A DNA stretch of 64,000 bases from Bacillus sp. FJAT-22090 (lineage in GTDB: Bacteria > Bacillota > Bacilli > Bacillales_A > Planococcaceae), in assembly GCF_007676755.1 (NCBI RefSeq), contig NZ_VEBK01000008.1:62001-126000 (forward strand), given 5' to 3'. Below are positions 1 to 8,908 of the stretch, in pieces. Each line of letters starts with the position of its first letter. Position 1 is the stretch's first letter. A model generated the notes under the pieces. That model had not been told where the DNA came from, did no database searches, and saw only the letters and a list, made by a program, of their open reading frames with translations. The translations under genes were made by a program, and so were the position numbers.

Positions 1-2
1 AG

Positions 3-533
3 AATGTTAGTGACCAAACTAATCTTCTAGCCCTAAATGCTGCAATCGAAGCTGCAAGGGCTGGTGAACATGGTAAGGGGTTCGCAGTAGTAGCTGATGA
101 AGTAAGAAAGCTTGCAGAACAAGTATCTGATTCTGTAGCAGATATAACTGATATAGTAGGGAATATTCAAAAAGAATCGAGTCTTGTATCTGAATCGTTA
201 CAAGGTGGGTACAAGGAAGTGGAACAAGGAAAGGCACAAGTCGAATCAACTGGTGAGACTTTCCGAAGAATTAGCGAAGCTGTTTCAGAAATGGTAAATA
301 GTATTACGACTATTGCTGAAAACTTAGCTGAAAATGCAGCAAATGCACAGGAGATGAGTGGAACAATTCAAGAAATTGCCTCCGTTTCTGAAGAATCTGC
401 AGCAGGTGTTGAACAAACGTCTGCATCTTCCCAACAAATAAGCAGCATTATGGAAGAAGTATCTGGAAGATCGGATCAATTAGCAAAATTAGCTGAAGAG
501 CTAAATGAATTAGTAAAACATTTTAAATTATAA
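3..533 (+). CDS. methyl-accepting chemotaxis protein, C-terminal part (5' end outside window)
   Basis: This is the cytoplasmic signalling domain of a chemoreceptor, which controls the CheA kinase through CheW. The reading frame is open from the first bases of the window, so the sensor and membrane segments lie to the left. The visible part starts at the highly conserved hairpin tip ([16 protein letters not shown], then [16 protein letters not shown]), the CheA/CheW contact region, and continues as the returning coiled-coil helix rich in Ala, Glu, Gln and Ser, ending in a hydrophilic tail. Ligand specificity cannot be judged without the N-terminus. A strong terminator follows the stop codon. 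Confidence 0.95.
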   Translation, partial: NVSDQTNLLALNAAIEAARAGEHGKGFAVVADEVRKLAEQVSDSVADITDIVGNIQKESSLVSESLQGGYKEVEQGKAQVESTGETFRRISEAVSEMVNSITTIAENLAENAANAQEMSGTIQEIASVSEESAAGVEQTSASSQQISSIMEEVSGRSDQLAKLAEELNELVKHFKL

Positions 534-554
534 AAAACGAGGTTTGATAAAATA

Positions 555-606
555 AAGGAAAGAGGGTTTTCCGCTAAAAGAAGCGGAAAGCCCTCTTTCC
601 TTTTAT
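555..606. terminator. bidirectional intrinsic terminator between convergent genes
   Basis: A near-perfect inverted repeat, with arms GGAAAGAGGG and CCCTCTTTCC plus an inner TCCGCT/AGCGGA, is flanked by an A-rich stretch on the left and TTTTA on the right. It can therefore end both the chemoreceptor transcript (+) and the esterase transcript (-), whose stop codons face each other here. Confidence 0.9.
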
Positions 607-616
607 ATTAGCTTTC

Positions 617-1474
617 TTATTGAAGATGCTTTCCTAGAAATTGAATGACCTCGTCAAATGCATGTTGCACATCCGCATTTTTCCAATCGTCGTCAAATAC
701 ATGTTTGCCGTTTGGAATAGTGATCAATTGGTTTTCTACTCCAGCTTTCGTTAATGCTTCAGACATGGATACGGATTGTTCGTATGGGACATCTTCATCT
801 TTTGTCCCGTGTAATAGAAGTGTTGGTGGATAATTCGTATCGACAGAATTAATTGGACAAAGCGACAGAAGTTGTTGCTTGTCCATATCGCTAATTTTAT
901 TAATCCATTCCCCATTTTGTCTAGCATACATATAGATGGCATAACGTTTTTGAATCGGTCCAACAGTAATTACTTCATTTGATACGAGCATGTCGGCAAG
1001 TTCTTTTGGAACTGCTGTCATTTTTTTGTAGTGAGGGCTTGGCTTCGATGCCCAGTCCCCAGTAATATCACCGTAACCATAGAAAGAGACAATTGCTTGC
1101 GGTTTAAGATCGAATGTTCCAGATAAAAGTGCAAGGTAGCCACCAGCTGAACCACCAACAACTGCTATTTTTTCAGGATTATAGTCAAACTGTTTTATAC
1201 CCTCATCCTTTAGCCAGGAAAGTGCATCGGCAATATCTGTTTTTATATCAGGAAGCTTTGTTTCAGGCGCAAGACGATAATCGATCGAAAATACATTAAA
1301 TCCTGCCTGCAAATAAAGTTCAACCTGCTCCACTTTCATATCTTCTTTTGATCCCCAAAATAGACCACCACCATGAATATAAACAATGATAGGAGCGGCT
1401 TGGATAGAAGTGGGGTAAAAATCCGCTTTTATTTCAAATTGTTCACCTATTTTATAAACAATAGTTGTTTTCAT
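617..1474 (-). CDS. alpha/beta-hydrolase, esterase/lipase family (HGGG type)
   Basis: The protein is a predicted cytoplasmic carboxylesterase-like enzyme of the hormone-sensitive-lipase branch. It shows the oxyanion-hole motif HGGG, the nucleophile elbow GGSAGG (catalytic Ser), a late acid region HGTKDEDVPY and a C-terminal catalytic His in GKHVFDDD. There is no signal peptide. I placed the start at the ATG that begins MKTTIVYKIG, about 285 residues. An upstream in-frame ATG at 1519 would add 15 residues, and neither start has a strong ribosome-binding site. The substrate is unknown. It is convergent with the chemoreceptor and not obviously linked to the ureide genes. Confidence 0.85.
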   Translation of the reverse strand: MKTTIVYKIGEQFEIKADFYPTSIQAAPIIVYIHGGGLFWGSKEDMKVEQVELYLQAGFNVFSIDYRLAPETKLPDIKTDIADALSWLKDEGIKQFDYNPEKIAVVGGSAGGYLALLSGTFDLKPQAIVSFYGYGDITGDWASKPSPHYKKMTAVPKELADMLVSNEVITVGPIQKRYAIYMYARQNGEWINKISDMDKQQLLSLCPINSVDTNYPPTLLLHGTKDEDVPYEQSVSMSEALTKAGVENQLITIPNGKHVFDDDWKNADVQHAFDEVIQFLGKHLQ

Positions 1475-1741
1475 CTTGTTGTAACACACACTTTCTATAA
1501 AGTAATTTATGTTGTTCATTATGATTAACGAGTCTTTGGGACTAGTTCATTTATTGTTTTTAAATTATATCATAAAAGTAAATTGACCTAAAAAAAGCAG
1601 TAAATTGGGAATAACTTTTGTCTCTTTTTGCTAAAAGCACATAGTCGTTTTTATCTGAATCGGCAAATGTATCTCCTTTTTTCTCTATATATAATTAACT
1701 GTGTCTTCTTCTTATAGAAGAATAACAAGTAAAATATTTAT

Positions 1742-1755
1742 TGAAAGCGCTTGCT
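1742..1755. promoter_or_regulatory. candidate cre (CcpA) site
   Basis: TGAAAGCGCTTGCT fits the catabolite-responsive element consensus TGWNANCGNTNWCA at 12 of 14 positions. It lies about 45 bp upstream of the candidate promoter of the hydroxyacid dehydrogenase gene, where CcpA could modulate transcription by carbon status. The rest of the 1520-1854 gap has no gene that I can see. Confidence 0.45.
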
Positions 1756-1799
1756 AGACGTTTCCTATCTTTAAAAGAGTGGAATTAGGGAATAACTAA

Positions 1800-1828
1800 T
1801 TGTTAGGAAATGATAATTCTTCTATTAT
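1800..1828 (+). promoter_or_regulatory. candidate sigma-A promoter of the hydroxyacid dehydrogenase gene
   Basis: TTGTTA and TATTAT are separated by 17 bp, ending about 26 bp before the start codon. The -35 is weak (4 of 6 matches) and the -10 good (5 of 6), which would suit an activated or regulated promoter. Confidence 0.45.
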
Positions 1829-1854
1829 AAAAATATTGAGGAGTGTGTTTTAGA

Positions 1855-2820
1855 ATGGCCAAAATTTTAGTTGCCGGAGAAATTCCGCAAAAGGGATTAG
1901 ACTTGTTAATAGAAAAGCATGAGGTAGAAGTATTTCCTGGTGAAACATTAATTTCTGAAGAAGAATTAAAAGAACGCATTCAAGATAAGGATGCCCTATT
2001 AAGTTTATTATCAACACCTGTCACAAAAGACATTATTGATATAGCTCCCAACTTGAAAATTATCGCAAATTATGGTGCGGGATTTAATAATATTGATTTT
2101 GACTATGCAGCATCTAAAGGAATCCCCACTACAAATACACCGATTGCCTCCACTGCTGCAACTGCAGATCTAACGATAGCTTTATTGTTGGCGGTTGCAA
2201 GAAGGGTAGTAGAGGGTGATGAAGTATGCAGAACAGTGGGATTCAACGGCTGGGCACCACTTTATTTCCGAGGACGAGAAGTGACTGGAAAAACAATTGG
2301 TATTGTTGGTTTTGGACAAATAGGACAAGCCGTTGCAAAAAGAGCAGCAGCTTTTGACATGAAGGTTTTATACTATAGTCCACATCGAAAAAGTGAGGAA
2401 ATAGAGAAATCAGTAAATGCAACATACGTTTCGCTTGATGAATTATTAACTCAAGCAGATTTTATTACACTAAATTGTTCCTATAACCCTAGCATGAAAC
2501 ACATGTTTAGCGCGAAACAATTTAACATGATGAAAAGTACCGCGTATTTAATAAACTGTGCACGTGGTCCTATTGTAGATGAAGCAGCTCTTATAGAGGC
2601 TTTAAATGATAAAGCAATTGAAGGTGCAGCCCTAGATGTATTCGAATTTGAACCTGTAATCGGAGAAGGATTGAAAAAACTAAACAATGTTGTTTTAACA
2701 CCTCATATCGGCAACGCCACATTTGAAGCACGAGATGCGATGGCAGTAATGGCTGCAGAAAACATTGTAAAAGTATTAAATAACGAGGATCCGCGTTTTG
2801 TAGTGAACGGTGTCATTTAG
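1855..2820 (+). CDS. D-isomer-specific 2-hydroxyacid dehydrogenase (glyoxylate/hydroxypyruvate reductase-like)
   Basis: This is an NAD(P)-dependent reductase of the D-2-hydroxyacid dehydrogenase family, about 321 residues, a normal length. The N-terminal catalytic half is followed by a Rossmann segment with the nucleotide motif GFGQIGQAVAKR, the substrate-binding/catalytic Arg in NCARGPIVDE, the Glu in FEFEP and the active-site His in TPHIGNAT. The start is the ATG preceded by GAGGAG at 11 nt; a GTG 12 nt upstream overlaps that ribosome site. Placed just ahead of the allantoinase gene, it could reduce glyoxylate or a related 2-oxo acid from ureide breakdown. That role is inferred from position; the family is broad. 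Confidence 0.85.
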   Translation: MAKILVAGEIPQKGLDLLIEKHEVEVFPGETLISEEELKERIQDKDALLSLLSTPVTKDIIDIAPNLKIIANYGAGFNNIDFDYAASKGIPTTNTPIASTAATADLTIALLLAVARRVVEGDEVCRTVGFNGWAPLYFRGREVTGKTIGIVGFGQIGQAVAKRAAAFDMKVLYYSPHRKSEEIEKSVNATYVSLDELLTQADFITLNCSYNPSMKHMFSAKQFNMMKSTAYLINCARGPIVDEAALIEALNDKAIEGAALDVFEFEPVIGEGLKKLNNVVLTPHIGNATFEARDAMAVMAAENIVKVLNNEDPRFVVNGVI

Positions 2821-3024
2821 AACGAATAACAAGTTTGCGGAAAACAATTGAATTTGGTTAAGGTATTGTGATGCAACAACTGTTGTCATTTGCCTGTTCT
2901 CTGGGAAATGCACTAGTTGCTTTTATGTTTGCGCTACTTCTTTTTAGGGAAATTTTATCTATATGCGAGCATTCACAGATGTAATCTGAGGGGCCATAGT
3001 TACTAAGAAAGGGGAGCAATAATC

Positions 3025-4356
3025 ATGAAAAATTACGATTTAATAATTAGAAACGGGTATATTGTAACCTCGGAATCAGTTGTCAAAGGAGATGTTGCGG
3101 TTAAGGATGGCAGAATTACCGAAATATCAGATGACGAAGGAATTAATGCAAAAGCTACAAAAGAAATAAACGCAAAAGGACTTCATGTTTTCCCAGGCTT
3201 AATAGATTCCCATGTACATTTTAATGAACCTGGAAGAACAGAATGGGAAGGCGCTGAAACAGGCAGCAAAAGTTTGGCTGCTGGTGGAGTAACTACTTAT
3301 TTTGATATGCCTTTAAACAGTACACCACCTACAATAAATAAAGAAAGCTTAGACTTAAAAAGAAAATTATCTGAAGAAAAGGCTGTTATAAATCCGAACT
3401 TTTGGGGCGGGTTAGTACCAGAGAATATTGAAAATTTAAAGGAACTTCATAACAATGGTGTTATCGGCTTTAAAGCCTTTATGTCGCCAAGTGGTATAGA
3501 AGATTTTCATCATGCTGATGATGTGACTCTTTATAAAGGAATGAAAGAAATTGCCTCTCTTGGTTCCCTACTTGCTGTTCATGCGGAAAGCACCGTAATT
3601 TGTGAACAGCTAGCAACGAAGAAACTGCAAGAAGGGAAGACATCAGCACGTGATTATGTTGAATCGAGACCGATTATTTCTGAAATAGAAGCTGTGCGAA
3701 GAATTATTTCTTATGCTGAAGCAACAGGATGTAGATTGCATATCGTCCATGCAAGTAGCAGAAAAGTAGTTCAAGTAGTGGAGGAGGCAAAACGAAGAGG
3801 CGTAGATGTGACCGTCGAAACATGCGGACATTATTTATCCTTAACTGTTAAAGACTTAGAAGAAAAAGGTGGTCTGGCAAAATGCGCCCCTCCTTTACGG
3901 GATGAAGATGAGTTAGAGGATTTATGGGTGGCAGTTGCTAATGGTGAAATTGATGTAATTTCCTCAGACCATTCACCGGCGCCCGCTTCCATGAAAACTA
4001 TTACAGATAACTATTTCGAAGGGTGGGGCGGTATTTCTGGAGCACAATCTACATTTAATGTTATGCTGACAGAAGGCTATGCAAAGCGTAATTTACCTTT
4101 GGAAAAGATTGTTACTTTAATGGCAAAAAATCCTGCGAAAATCTTTGGTTTATCTAATAAAGGAGATATTGCCGTTGGTTATGATGCAGATTTCGCAATT
4201 GTTAATTTAGATGCAAGCTTTAGATTAGAAAATGAAGACTTGTTCTATCGTCATCAACATTCTCCTTATGTAGGGATGCAATTCAAAGGCAAAGTAATGA
4301 CCACTATTGTAAACGGGGAGATAGTTTATGAAAATGGCAATTTTCCAAGAGCATAA
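3025..4356 (+). CDS. allB: allantoinase, paralog 1 (PucH-like)
   Basis: It hydrolyses the allantoin ring to allantoate in the cytoplasm. It is an amidohydrolase of the cyclic-amidohydrolase group, 443 residues. Metal-binding motifs are in order: HVHFNEPGRTEWEG, the Lys in GFKAFMSPSG expected to be carboxylated, His in AVHAES and HIVHASS, and the final Asp in SSDHSPAP. It shares the segment MKTITDNYFEGWGGISGAQS with paralog 3 (10336-11676), and the two are alike along their whole length, unlike paralog 2. A ribosome site AAGGGGAG lies 8 nt before the ATG. The pucR gene follows after a 92-bp gap containing an imperfect hairpin. Confidence 0.95.
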   Translation: MKNYDLIIRNGYIVTSESVVKGDVAVKDGRITEISDDEGINAKATKEINAKGLHVFPGLIDSHVHFNEPGRTEWEGAETGSKSLAAGGVTTYFDMPLNSTPPTINKESLDLKRKLSEEKAVINPNFWGGLVPENIENLKELHNNGVIGFKAFMSPSGIEDFHHADDVTLYKGMKEIASLGSLLAVHAESTVICEQLATKKLQEGKTSARDYVESRPIISEIEAVRRIISYAEATGCRLHIVHASSRKVVQVVEEAKRRGVDVTVETCGHYLSLTVKDLEEKGGLAKCAPPLRDEDELEDLWVAVANGEIDVISSDHSPAPASMKTITDNYFEGWGGISGAQSTFNVMLTEGYAKRNLPLEKIVTLMAKNPAKIFGLSNKGDIAVGYDADFAIVNLDASFRLENEDLFYRHQHSPYVGMQFKGKVMTTIVNGEIVYENGNFPRA

Positions 4357-4371
4357 AAAAATTATATAATA

Positions 4372-4429
4372 TGAGTAAGTGGCAAGAAAGGATTACAAAG
4401 AGCTGAGACATTTCTCTGCACTTATTCTA
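4372..4429 (+). other. imperfect hairpin between allB and pucR
   Basis: GAGTAAGTG and CACTTATTC can pair (one G-U) around a loop of about 40 bases. No T-run follows, so this is not a standard terminator. It could set the relative expression of allB and pucR by processing or partial attenuation, which is inference only. Confidence 0.3.
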
Positions 4430-4448
4430 GGAGAGGGGAGGGAGTTAT

Positions 4449-6113
4449 ATGGAAATTCGTGTTAAAGATGTTTTGAAATTATCTTCCCTCCAAAAGGCAG
4501 TTGTTTTAAGTGGGGAACAATATTTGCATAAAGTTGTAAAAGGTTCTACTATAATGGAAGCTCCGGATATTACGGATTGGTTAAAAGGTGGAGAACTAAT
4601 TTTAACAAGTTTATATCCTATCCGTTTCTTTAACGAACAGGAGCAAAAGCAATTTATTGTGAAGTTAGCTGAAAAAGAAGTTAGTGCCTTAGTGATTAAA
4701 AATCATCGTTTTGTAAAAGAAATTCCACAGTCCATAATCGACGAAGCGGAAAAGTGTAAGTTGCCGATCATACAAATTCCCAAAGAAGTTCCTTATGTTG
4801 ATATAATGTATCCTGTAATGGAAGAGATTTTGAATACTCAAGTAAAAAAGCTTCAATATTATAAAGAAATCCATGACCAGTTTACAGCACTATCGTTGGC
4901 TGACGAAAGTCAGGAAAAAATTATTGAGACATTAGAAAAACTAATTGGAAATCCTGTAGCCTTATTTGACCGAAATTTCTTTTGTTTAGCTTCCACATTT
5001 CCTGCTCTAACTAATTTCGAAATCGTTGAAAAAAATTATCACTTTGTCAAAACTGAAGAGATGAAGTTTCCTCATTACCGTCAAATCGTAAAGTACCTTG
5101 AACCAAATGAGAAAATCGGACATCAAATAGTCGTTCCCATTGAGACCATTAATCATATAAAAACATACCTATTAATTGGAGAAATGAATAAACCCTTGGA
5201 AGAGCTTGATTTTATTGCAGTTGAAAATGCTGCAACCTCGCTTTCACTTGAATTAGTTAAAAAATTTGCTGTAGCAGAAGTAGACAAGCGATTTAAAAAT
5301 GATTTACTGGAGCAGTTAATAGAAGGGAAATTACCTTCCAATATTCTATACCAGGATGCCAACTTAATTGGTTGGGATATAGAAGGAGCATTTGCAGTTG
5401 TCTTATTCAAAATTAGCAAAAGTAATGAATCTACCTCGTCGAAACAAGTAAAACGAGGAATTTCTAATGGTAAAGAAGAGACATTGCTTCACGAAGCTAT
5501 TTATCAGTATCTGCCCAATGCGATTATAGGTAGTAAAAGTGGTCTAAAAGTAGTTCTTTGGAGAGCTGATATAAAAGATGTTGAATGGTTGATCAAGATA
5601 AAAGAAAGAATATCAATTATCTTAGATTTGGTGAAAAAACAAGATAGCGAAATAAATATCCAAGTTGGGATTGGAACTTTATCAGAACATATAAATAACA
5701 TTTCGGAAAGTTATATTAAGGCTCAAGATGCGTTGGAATTTGGTGAGGTTTTAAATGGTAAAGAATTCATCACTTCTTTTTCTGAATTAGGGGTCTTTAG
5801 AATGCTGGGTCATTTCACTAATTCCGAATTGTTAAAGACTTTTATTCCACCGTCTTTACAAAACCTGTTAAATTATCAACAAGCAAATAAAACAGATTTG
5901 TTAACTACATTAAAAGTTTTTTTACAATGCAATCAGAATGCAACAAAAGCAGCTCAACTTCTTTTTATCCACCATAAAACAGCTGTCTATCGTATTGAAC
6001 GCATCAAGGAAATAACAGGAATGAATTTTGATGATGCAGAGGAAATGTTATTAGTCCAAATTGGATTAAAGATTACCGAACTCCTTGAACGAGAAAAAAT
6101 TCATAAGTATTAA
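4449..6113 (+). CDS. pucR: PucR-family transcriptional regulator, copy 1
   Basis: This is a 554-residue regulator with the three-part PucR layout: an N-terminal PucR ligand-sensing domain (about residues 1-125), a central GGDEF-like region, and a C-terminal helix-turn-helix of the PucR/CdaR type (about 480-545, with NATKAAQLLFIHHKTAVYRI as the recognition part). In B. subtilis PucR controls purine and ureide catabolism and responds to allantoin-type intermediates. Here it lies between the allantoinase and RidA genes in the same orientation, so it probably regulates its own cluster. Start: ATG after GGAGAGGGGAGGGAG. A second PucR (11810-13465) is only distantly similar. Confidence 0.9.
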   Translation: MEIRVKDVLKLSSLQKAVVLSGEQYLHKVVKGSTIMEAPDITDWLKGGELILTSLYPIRFFNEQEQKQFIVKLAEKEVSALVIKNHRFVKEIPQSIIDEAEKCKLPIIQIPKEVPYVDIMYPVMEEILNTQVKKLQYYKEIHDQFTALSLADESQEKIIETLEKLIGNPVALFDRNFFCLASTFPALTNFEIVEKNYHFVKTEEMKFPHYRQIVKYLEPNEKIGHQIVVPIETINHIKTYLLIGEMNKPLEELDFIAVENAATSLSLELVKKFAVAEVDKRFKNDLLEQLIEGKLPSNILYQDANLIGWDIEGAFAVVLFKISKSNESTSSKQVKRGISNGKEETLLHEAIYQYLPNAIIGSKSGLKVVLWRADIKDVEWLIKIKERISIILDLVKKQDSEINIQVGIGTLSEHINNISESYIKAQDALEFGEVLNGKEFITSFSELGVFRMLGHFTNSELLKTFIPPSLQNLLNYQQANKTDLLTTLKVFLQCNQNATKAAQLLFIHHKTAVYRIERIKEITGMNFDDAEEMLLVQIGLKITELLEREKIHKY

Positions 6114-6149
6114 GTATTACTATTTAAAAAAGATTAGGAGTGTTATAAC

Positions 6150-6533
6150 ATGGCTAGAAAGACATATAGTGCAAAAAATGTAACAGAATCAGGTCCATAT
6201 TCACATGCGGTAGAAGCAGATAACTTTATTTTTTTATCGGGTCAGACGGCAATGAATGCGGCAGTAGGAGAAAACTTGCGAGGAGATATTGCCGCGCAAA
6301 CAAAACAATGCTTTGCCAATTTATTTGAAGTTTTAGAAGCGGCAAATCTAACACATGAAGATGTAGTGAAAGTGAATGTATATCTAACCGATATGGATAA
6401 TTTTTCTGCTATGAATGAGGTATATAAAACTTTCTTTAATAATCCTTTCCCATCTAGGACTTGTGTGGCAGTATTAGCATTGCCACTAGGTGCGGAAGTG
6501 GAGATTGAATTGATTGCTAAGAGAAATGGATAA
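6150..6533 (+). CDS. ridA: RidA/YjgF/UK114-family enamine/imine deaminase
   Basis: This is a small trimeric-fold protein of 127 residues. It has the family signature around PFPSRTCVAV, whose Arg binds the substrate carboxylate, and the C-terminal VEIELIAKR. RidA proteins speed the hydrolysis of reactive enamines and imines such as 2-aminoacrylate, and relatives in nitrogen-ring pathways act on unstable pathway intermediates. Its place directly after pucR suggests it clears an imine or carbamoyl-type intermediate of ureide breakdown, which is inference. A TTAGGAG ribosome site precedes the ATG and a clear terminator follows. Confidence 0.9.
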   Translation: MARKTYSAKNVTESGPYSHAVEADNFIFLSGQTAMNAAVGENLRGDIAAQTKQCFANLFEVLEAANLTHEDVVKVNVYLTDMDNFSAMNEVYKTFFNNPFPSRTCVAVLALPLGAEVEIELIAKRNG

Positions 6534-6573
6534 CTATTTAAGAGAGTTTTGATAGAATCAGCCTCTCTATTCA

Positions 6574-6606
6574 AAAAGCACTGGTAAAAAATCCAGTGCT
6601 TTTCTT
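6574..6606 (+). terminator. intrinsic terminator after ridA
   Basis: An AAAGCACTGG/CCAGTGCTTT stem with an 8-nt loop ends in a T-rich tail (TTTTCTTTT). It closes the first ureide transcription unit. Confidence 0.9.
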
Positions 6607-6696
6607 TTAAGAAAAAAATGAAGACACTATACTTTTTGGAATTATCAACTTTCCACTTTTTATATTTTATTTTTATATGAGTATAGGAAAAAAATA

Positions 6697-6788
6697 TTGT
6701 TCAAAGTGTACAAACAATTGTTCAAATAAGCTACTGCGTGAACAATTGTTATGCACTGTATATAGCGAAGGGTTGTACATTTTGTTCA
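6697..6788 (+). promoter_or_regulatory. cluster of four TTGTTCA/TGAACAA half-sites upstream of the NCS1 permease
   Basis: TTGTTCA occurs at 6697, 6718 and 6782 and its reverse complement at 6739. The second and third are embedded in the perfect palindrome AACAATTGTT, which is thus present twice in opposite flanking context. Four copies in 92 bp of noncoding DNA suggest an operator for a dimeric regulator. I do not know which; it does not match the PucR box I remember from B. subtilis. The surrounding 6607-7062 gap has no gene. Confidence 0.45.
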
Positions 6789-6841
6789 ATAGACATAAAG
6801 ACCTCTTTAAGTAAGCTATGTATAATAAGAAATGTTCATCG

Positions 6842-6855
6842 TGAAAACGTTTTCG
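6842..6855. promoter_or_regulatory. candidate cre (CcpA) site upstream of the permease
   Basis: TGAAAACGTTTTCG matches the cre consensus TGWNANCGNTNWCA at 13 of 14 positions and is nearly palindromic. It lies about 210 bp before the permease start. Carbon catabolite control of ureide uptake would fit. Confidence 0.6.
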
Positions 6856-7062
6856 AGAGGATATAGTAAAGTTGATCCAATGTGACTCGAGATTATTTAA
6901 CTAATTAAAGTGAAGCTGCCTTATGCGGAAAATAATTTATCATTCCAAATGCAAACACTAGGTATAGTGTAATAATTATATAGTAACAGGTTAAACTATT
7001 ATTTATCGTCAAAAATTAAACGTAGCTTAAAATAAATCATGCAATAAAAAGGAGGATGACAT

Positions 7063-8457
7063 ATGTCTGCAAATGAAAGTTTTGATACAAAAGAGACACA
7101 GATTCAACATATCACGAAATTGGATGAATCGTTACATCCGAAATCGGATAAGGATAGAACCGTTAAACCACGAGATTATGTTTTCATGTGGATGGGCGAC
7201 GGGGTCAACATTGGGAATATGACGTTAGGGGCTAGTGTAATTGTAGCTGGAATCGCAACGTTAAATATATTCCAAACAATATTAGCGGCACTAATTTCAA
7301 TTGGGATCATTTCAACTATTTTCGCGTTAAATGACCGTCTAGGTTATAAAAAAGGTGTGCCATACGTTGTACAACTTAGAATGTCATTCGGAACAAAAGG
7401 TACAGTAATTTCTTCATTATTACGTGGGATACCTGCCATTGTTTGGTACGGAATTCAAAGCTGGATTGGCGGTACAGCCTTAAATGAAATAGCGAAGATC
7501 GTTACAGATGGATCATTTGATAACATATTTATTTGTTTCGTCGTACTTCAATTAATTCAAATCGTTATATCGCTATTTGGTTTCCATGCAATTAAATGGG
7601 TAGAGACATTCGCTTCTATTGTTTTCATGATAGGACTTATTTACGTGTTTGGTCTTCTTGTAGCAAATCATAGCACGGAAATATCTCAAACTTGGATTCA
7701 TGCTAAAGGTTCATGGGGATTACCGTTCTTCGGTCTTATCATGGTCTTTTTAGGGAATTATGCAGGTATTTTTGTTAGTGCCGCAGACTATTCTAGAGAA
7801 TTGAAAACAGGTATAAGTAATAAGAAACGTGGATTATTATATTTTACACCAATCACGCTTGCATATGGCTTTGTTATCGTAATTGGAGCGATGTTGGCTT
7901 CCGCAACAGGTGTAACGAATCCTGCTATGGCACTTCCGATCGTTATTGATAATCCTTATATTTCTGTAGGTGTATCAGCATTTATCGTATTAACAGTAAT
8001 TGCAACAAATATGGTAGCGAACGTTGTACCACCAGCATACGTAATTACATTGCTAACAAAACTTAAATATAAAGCTTCAGTAACTATAACAGGATTGCTT
8101 GCTCTAATTGCATTCCCTTGGGTGCTTATTCAAGAGTCATCGGCTACAGGTCTGAATATGTTTGTTCTTATCTATTCAGCGTTTTTAGGACCGGTGATTT
8201 CCATACTCTTAGTCGAATATTATATTCTAAGAAAACAGCGAGTAGATGTTAATGACTTATACAATGAAGAAGGTCCTTATGCTGGGTATAATCCAGCAGG
8301 TTTGCTTGCGATGTTTATCGGAGCGGCAGCTGCGTTTATAGAGGTAGAGCTGGCATGGATAATTGGTGTAGTAGTAGCTGGAATAGCTTACTACCTTCTA
8401 TCGAAGTATGCGTTTAAGGGTTCAAGTTTCAAAAAAGGAACAATTTTTGAAAAATAA
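7063..8457 (+). CDS. NCS1-family nucleobase/allantoin permease
   Basis: This is an integral membrane importer of 464 residues with about 12 hydrophobic segments. NCS1 hallmarks are visible: GDGVNIGNMTLGAS in the first helix, the loop RMSFGTKGTVISSLLRGIPA, then WYGIQSWIGG, with cytosine-permease-like helices after. The family includes allantoin permeases (PucI, YbbW) and cytosine and hydantoin carriers. The gene neighbourhood (allantoinases on both sides) makes allantoin or another ureide/hydantoin the likely substrate. The start is the ATG behind AAAAAGGAGGATGAC. It appears to be a single-gene unit with its own upstream control region and a terminator. Confidence 0.9.
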   Translation: MSANESFDTKETQIQHITKLDESLHPKSDKDRTVKPRDYVFMWMGDGVNIGNMTLGASVIVAGIATLNIFQTILAALISIGIISTIFALNDRLGYKKGVPYVVQLRMSFGTKGTVISSLLRGIPAIVWYGIQSWIGGTALNEIAKIVTDGSFDNIFICFVVLQLIQIVISLFGFHAIKWVETFASIVFMIGLIYVFGLLVANHSTEISQTWIHAKGSWGLPFFGLIMVFLGNYAGIFVSAADYSRELKTGISNKKRGLLYFTPITLAYGFVIVIGAMLASATGVTNPAMALPIVIDNPYISVGVSAFIVLTVIATNMVANVVPPAYVITLLTKLKYKASVTITGLLALIAFPWVLIQESSATGLNMFVLIYSAFLGPVISILLVEYYILRKQRVDVNDLYNEEGPYAGYNPAGLLAMFIGAAAAFIEVELAWIIGVVVAGIAYYLLSKYAFKGSSFKKGTIFEK

Positions 8458-8470
8458 ATATTTATTCTGG

Positions 8471-8509
8471 AAATACCTTATAGAGGATATATCTCTATGA
8501 GGTATTTTT
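8471..8509 (+). terminator. intrinsic terminator after the NCS1 permease
   Basis: An AAATACCT/AGGTATTT outer stem with an inner TAGAG/CTCTA stem is followed by TTTTTG. Confidence 0.85.
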
Positions 8510-8908
8510 GTTATTCAAATCGAACAACACTTTGTGCATATTGCATATATTTAATTGTTTCCTTATTTACAATAGATAATAAAAGTTGATTGTTTTGGTT
8601 AACTAACCTAAAGAAGTATAGTTATTTATTTTGTATAATGGTGTTGTCCACTATTATAGTAATAAAATTTATAAAGGTTAAAACAGTATTCTTTGGGTGC
8701 TACTACGAACTCAATTGTATTTCCTTGTTTGCAAGGATCATTATAGCTTTTATCCTTTACGCAGTGCTTAATATTGTACGGTCAAAAGGATACTTATAAG
8801 AAAAACTTCATAATTAAAGGAGGAGAATATTTAGCTAAAGAAGTGGTCAAACTAGTGTTTGGTAAAATAATCAGTTTAATAATTTTAATAGATGAGAGGG
8901 GAATTCTT
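8510..8908 (+). other. 399-bp gap upstream of allantoinase paralog 2
   Basis: I see no credible gene here. A hydrophobic open frame of 69 codons (8590-8799) lacks a ribosome site and recognisable features. The stretch holds TTGGTTAACTAACC (8595-8608), which contains the inverted repeat GGTTA/TAACC and could be a regulator site for the following allB. Confidence 0.35.

Noticed and set aside
2854-2861. TTGGTTAA cores (also 8595-8602) as PucR boxes upstream of two allB genes
   Set aside because: They match the core of the B. subtilis PucR box as I recall it, but the flanking consensus fails and the same 8-mer also occurs inside the tape measure gene, so chance is likely.
6574-7062. A small RNA or riboswitch in the permease leader
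   Set aside because: Apart from the ridA terminator, the cre site and repeated half-sites, I could not find a riboswitch-like fold with a terminator or sequestered ribosome site.
8590-8799. A 69-codon hydrophobic open frame before allantoinase paralog 2
   Set aside because: No ribosome site and no recognisable membrane protein pattern; AT-rich DNA readily gives such frames.
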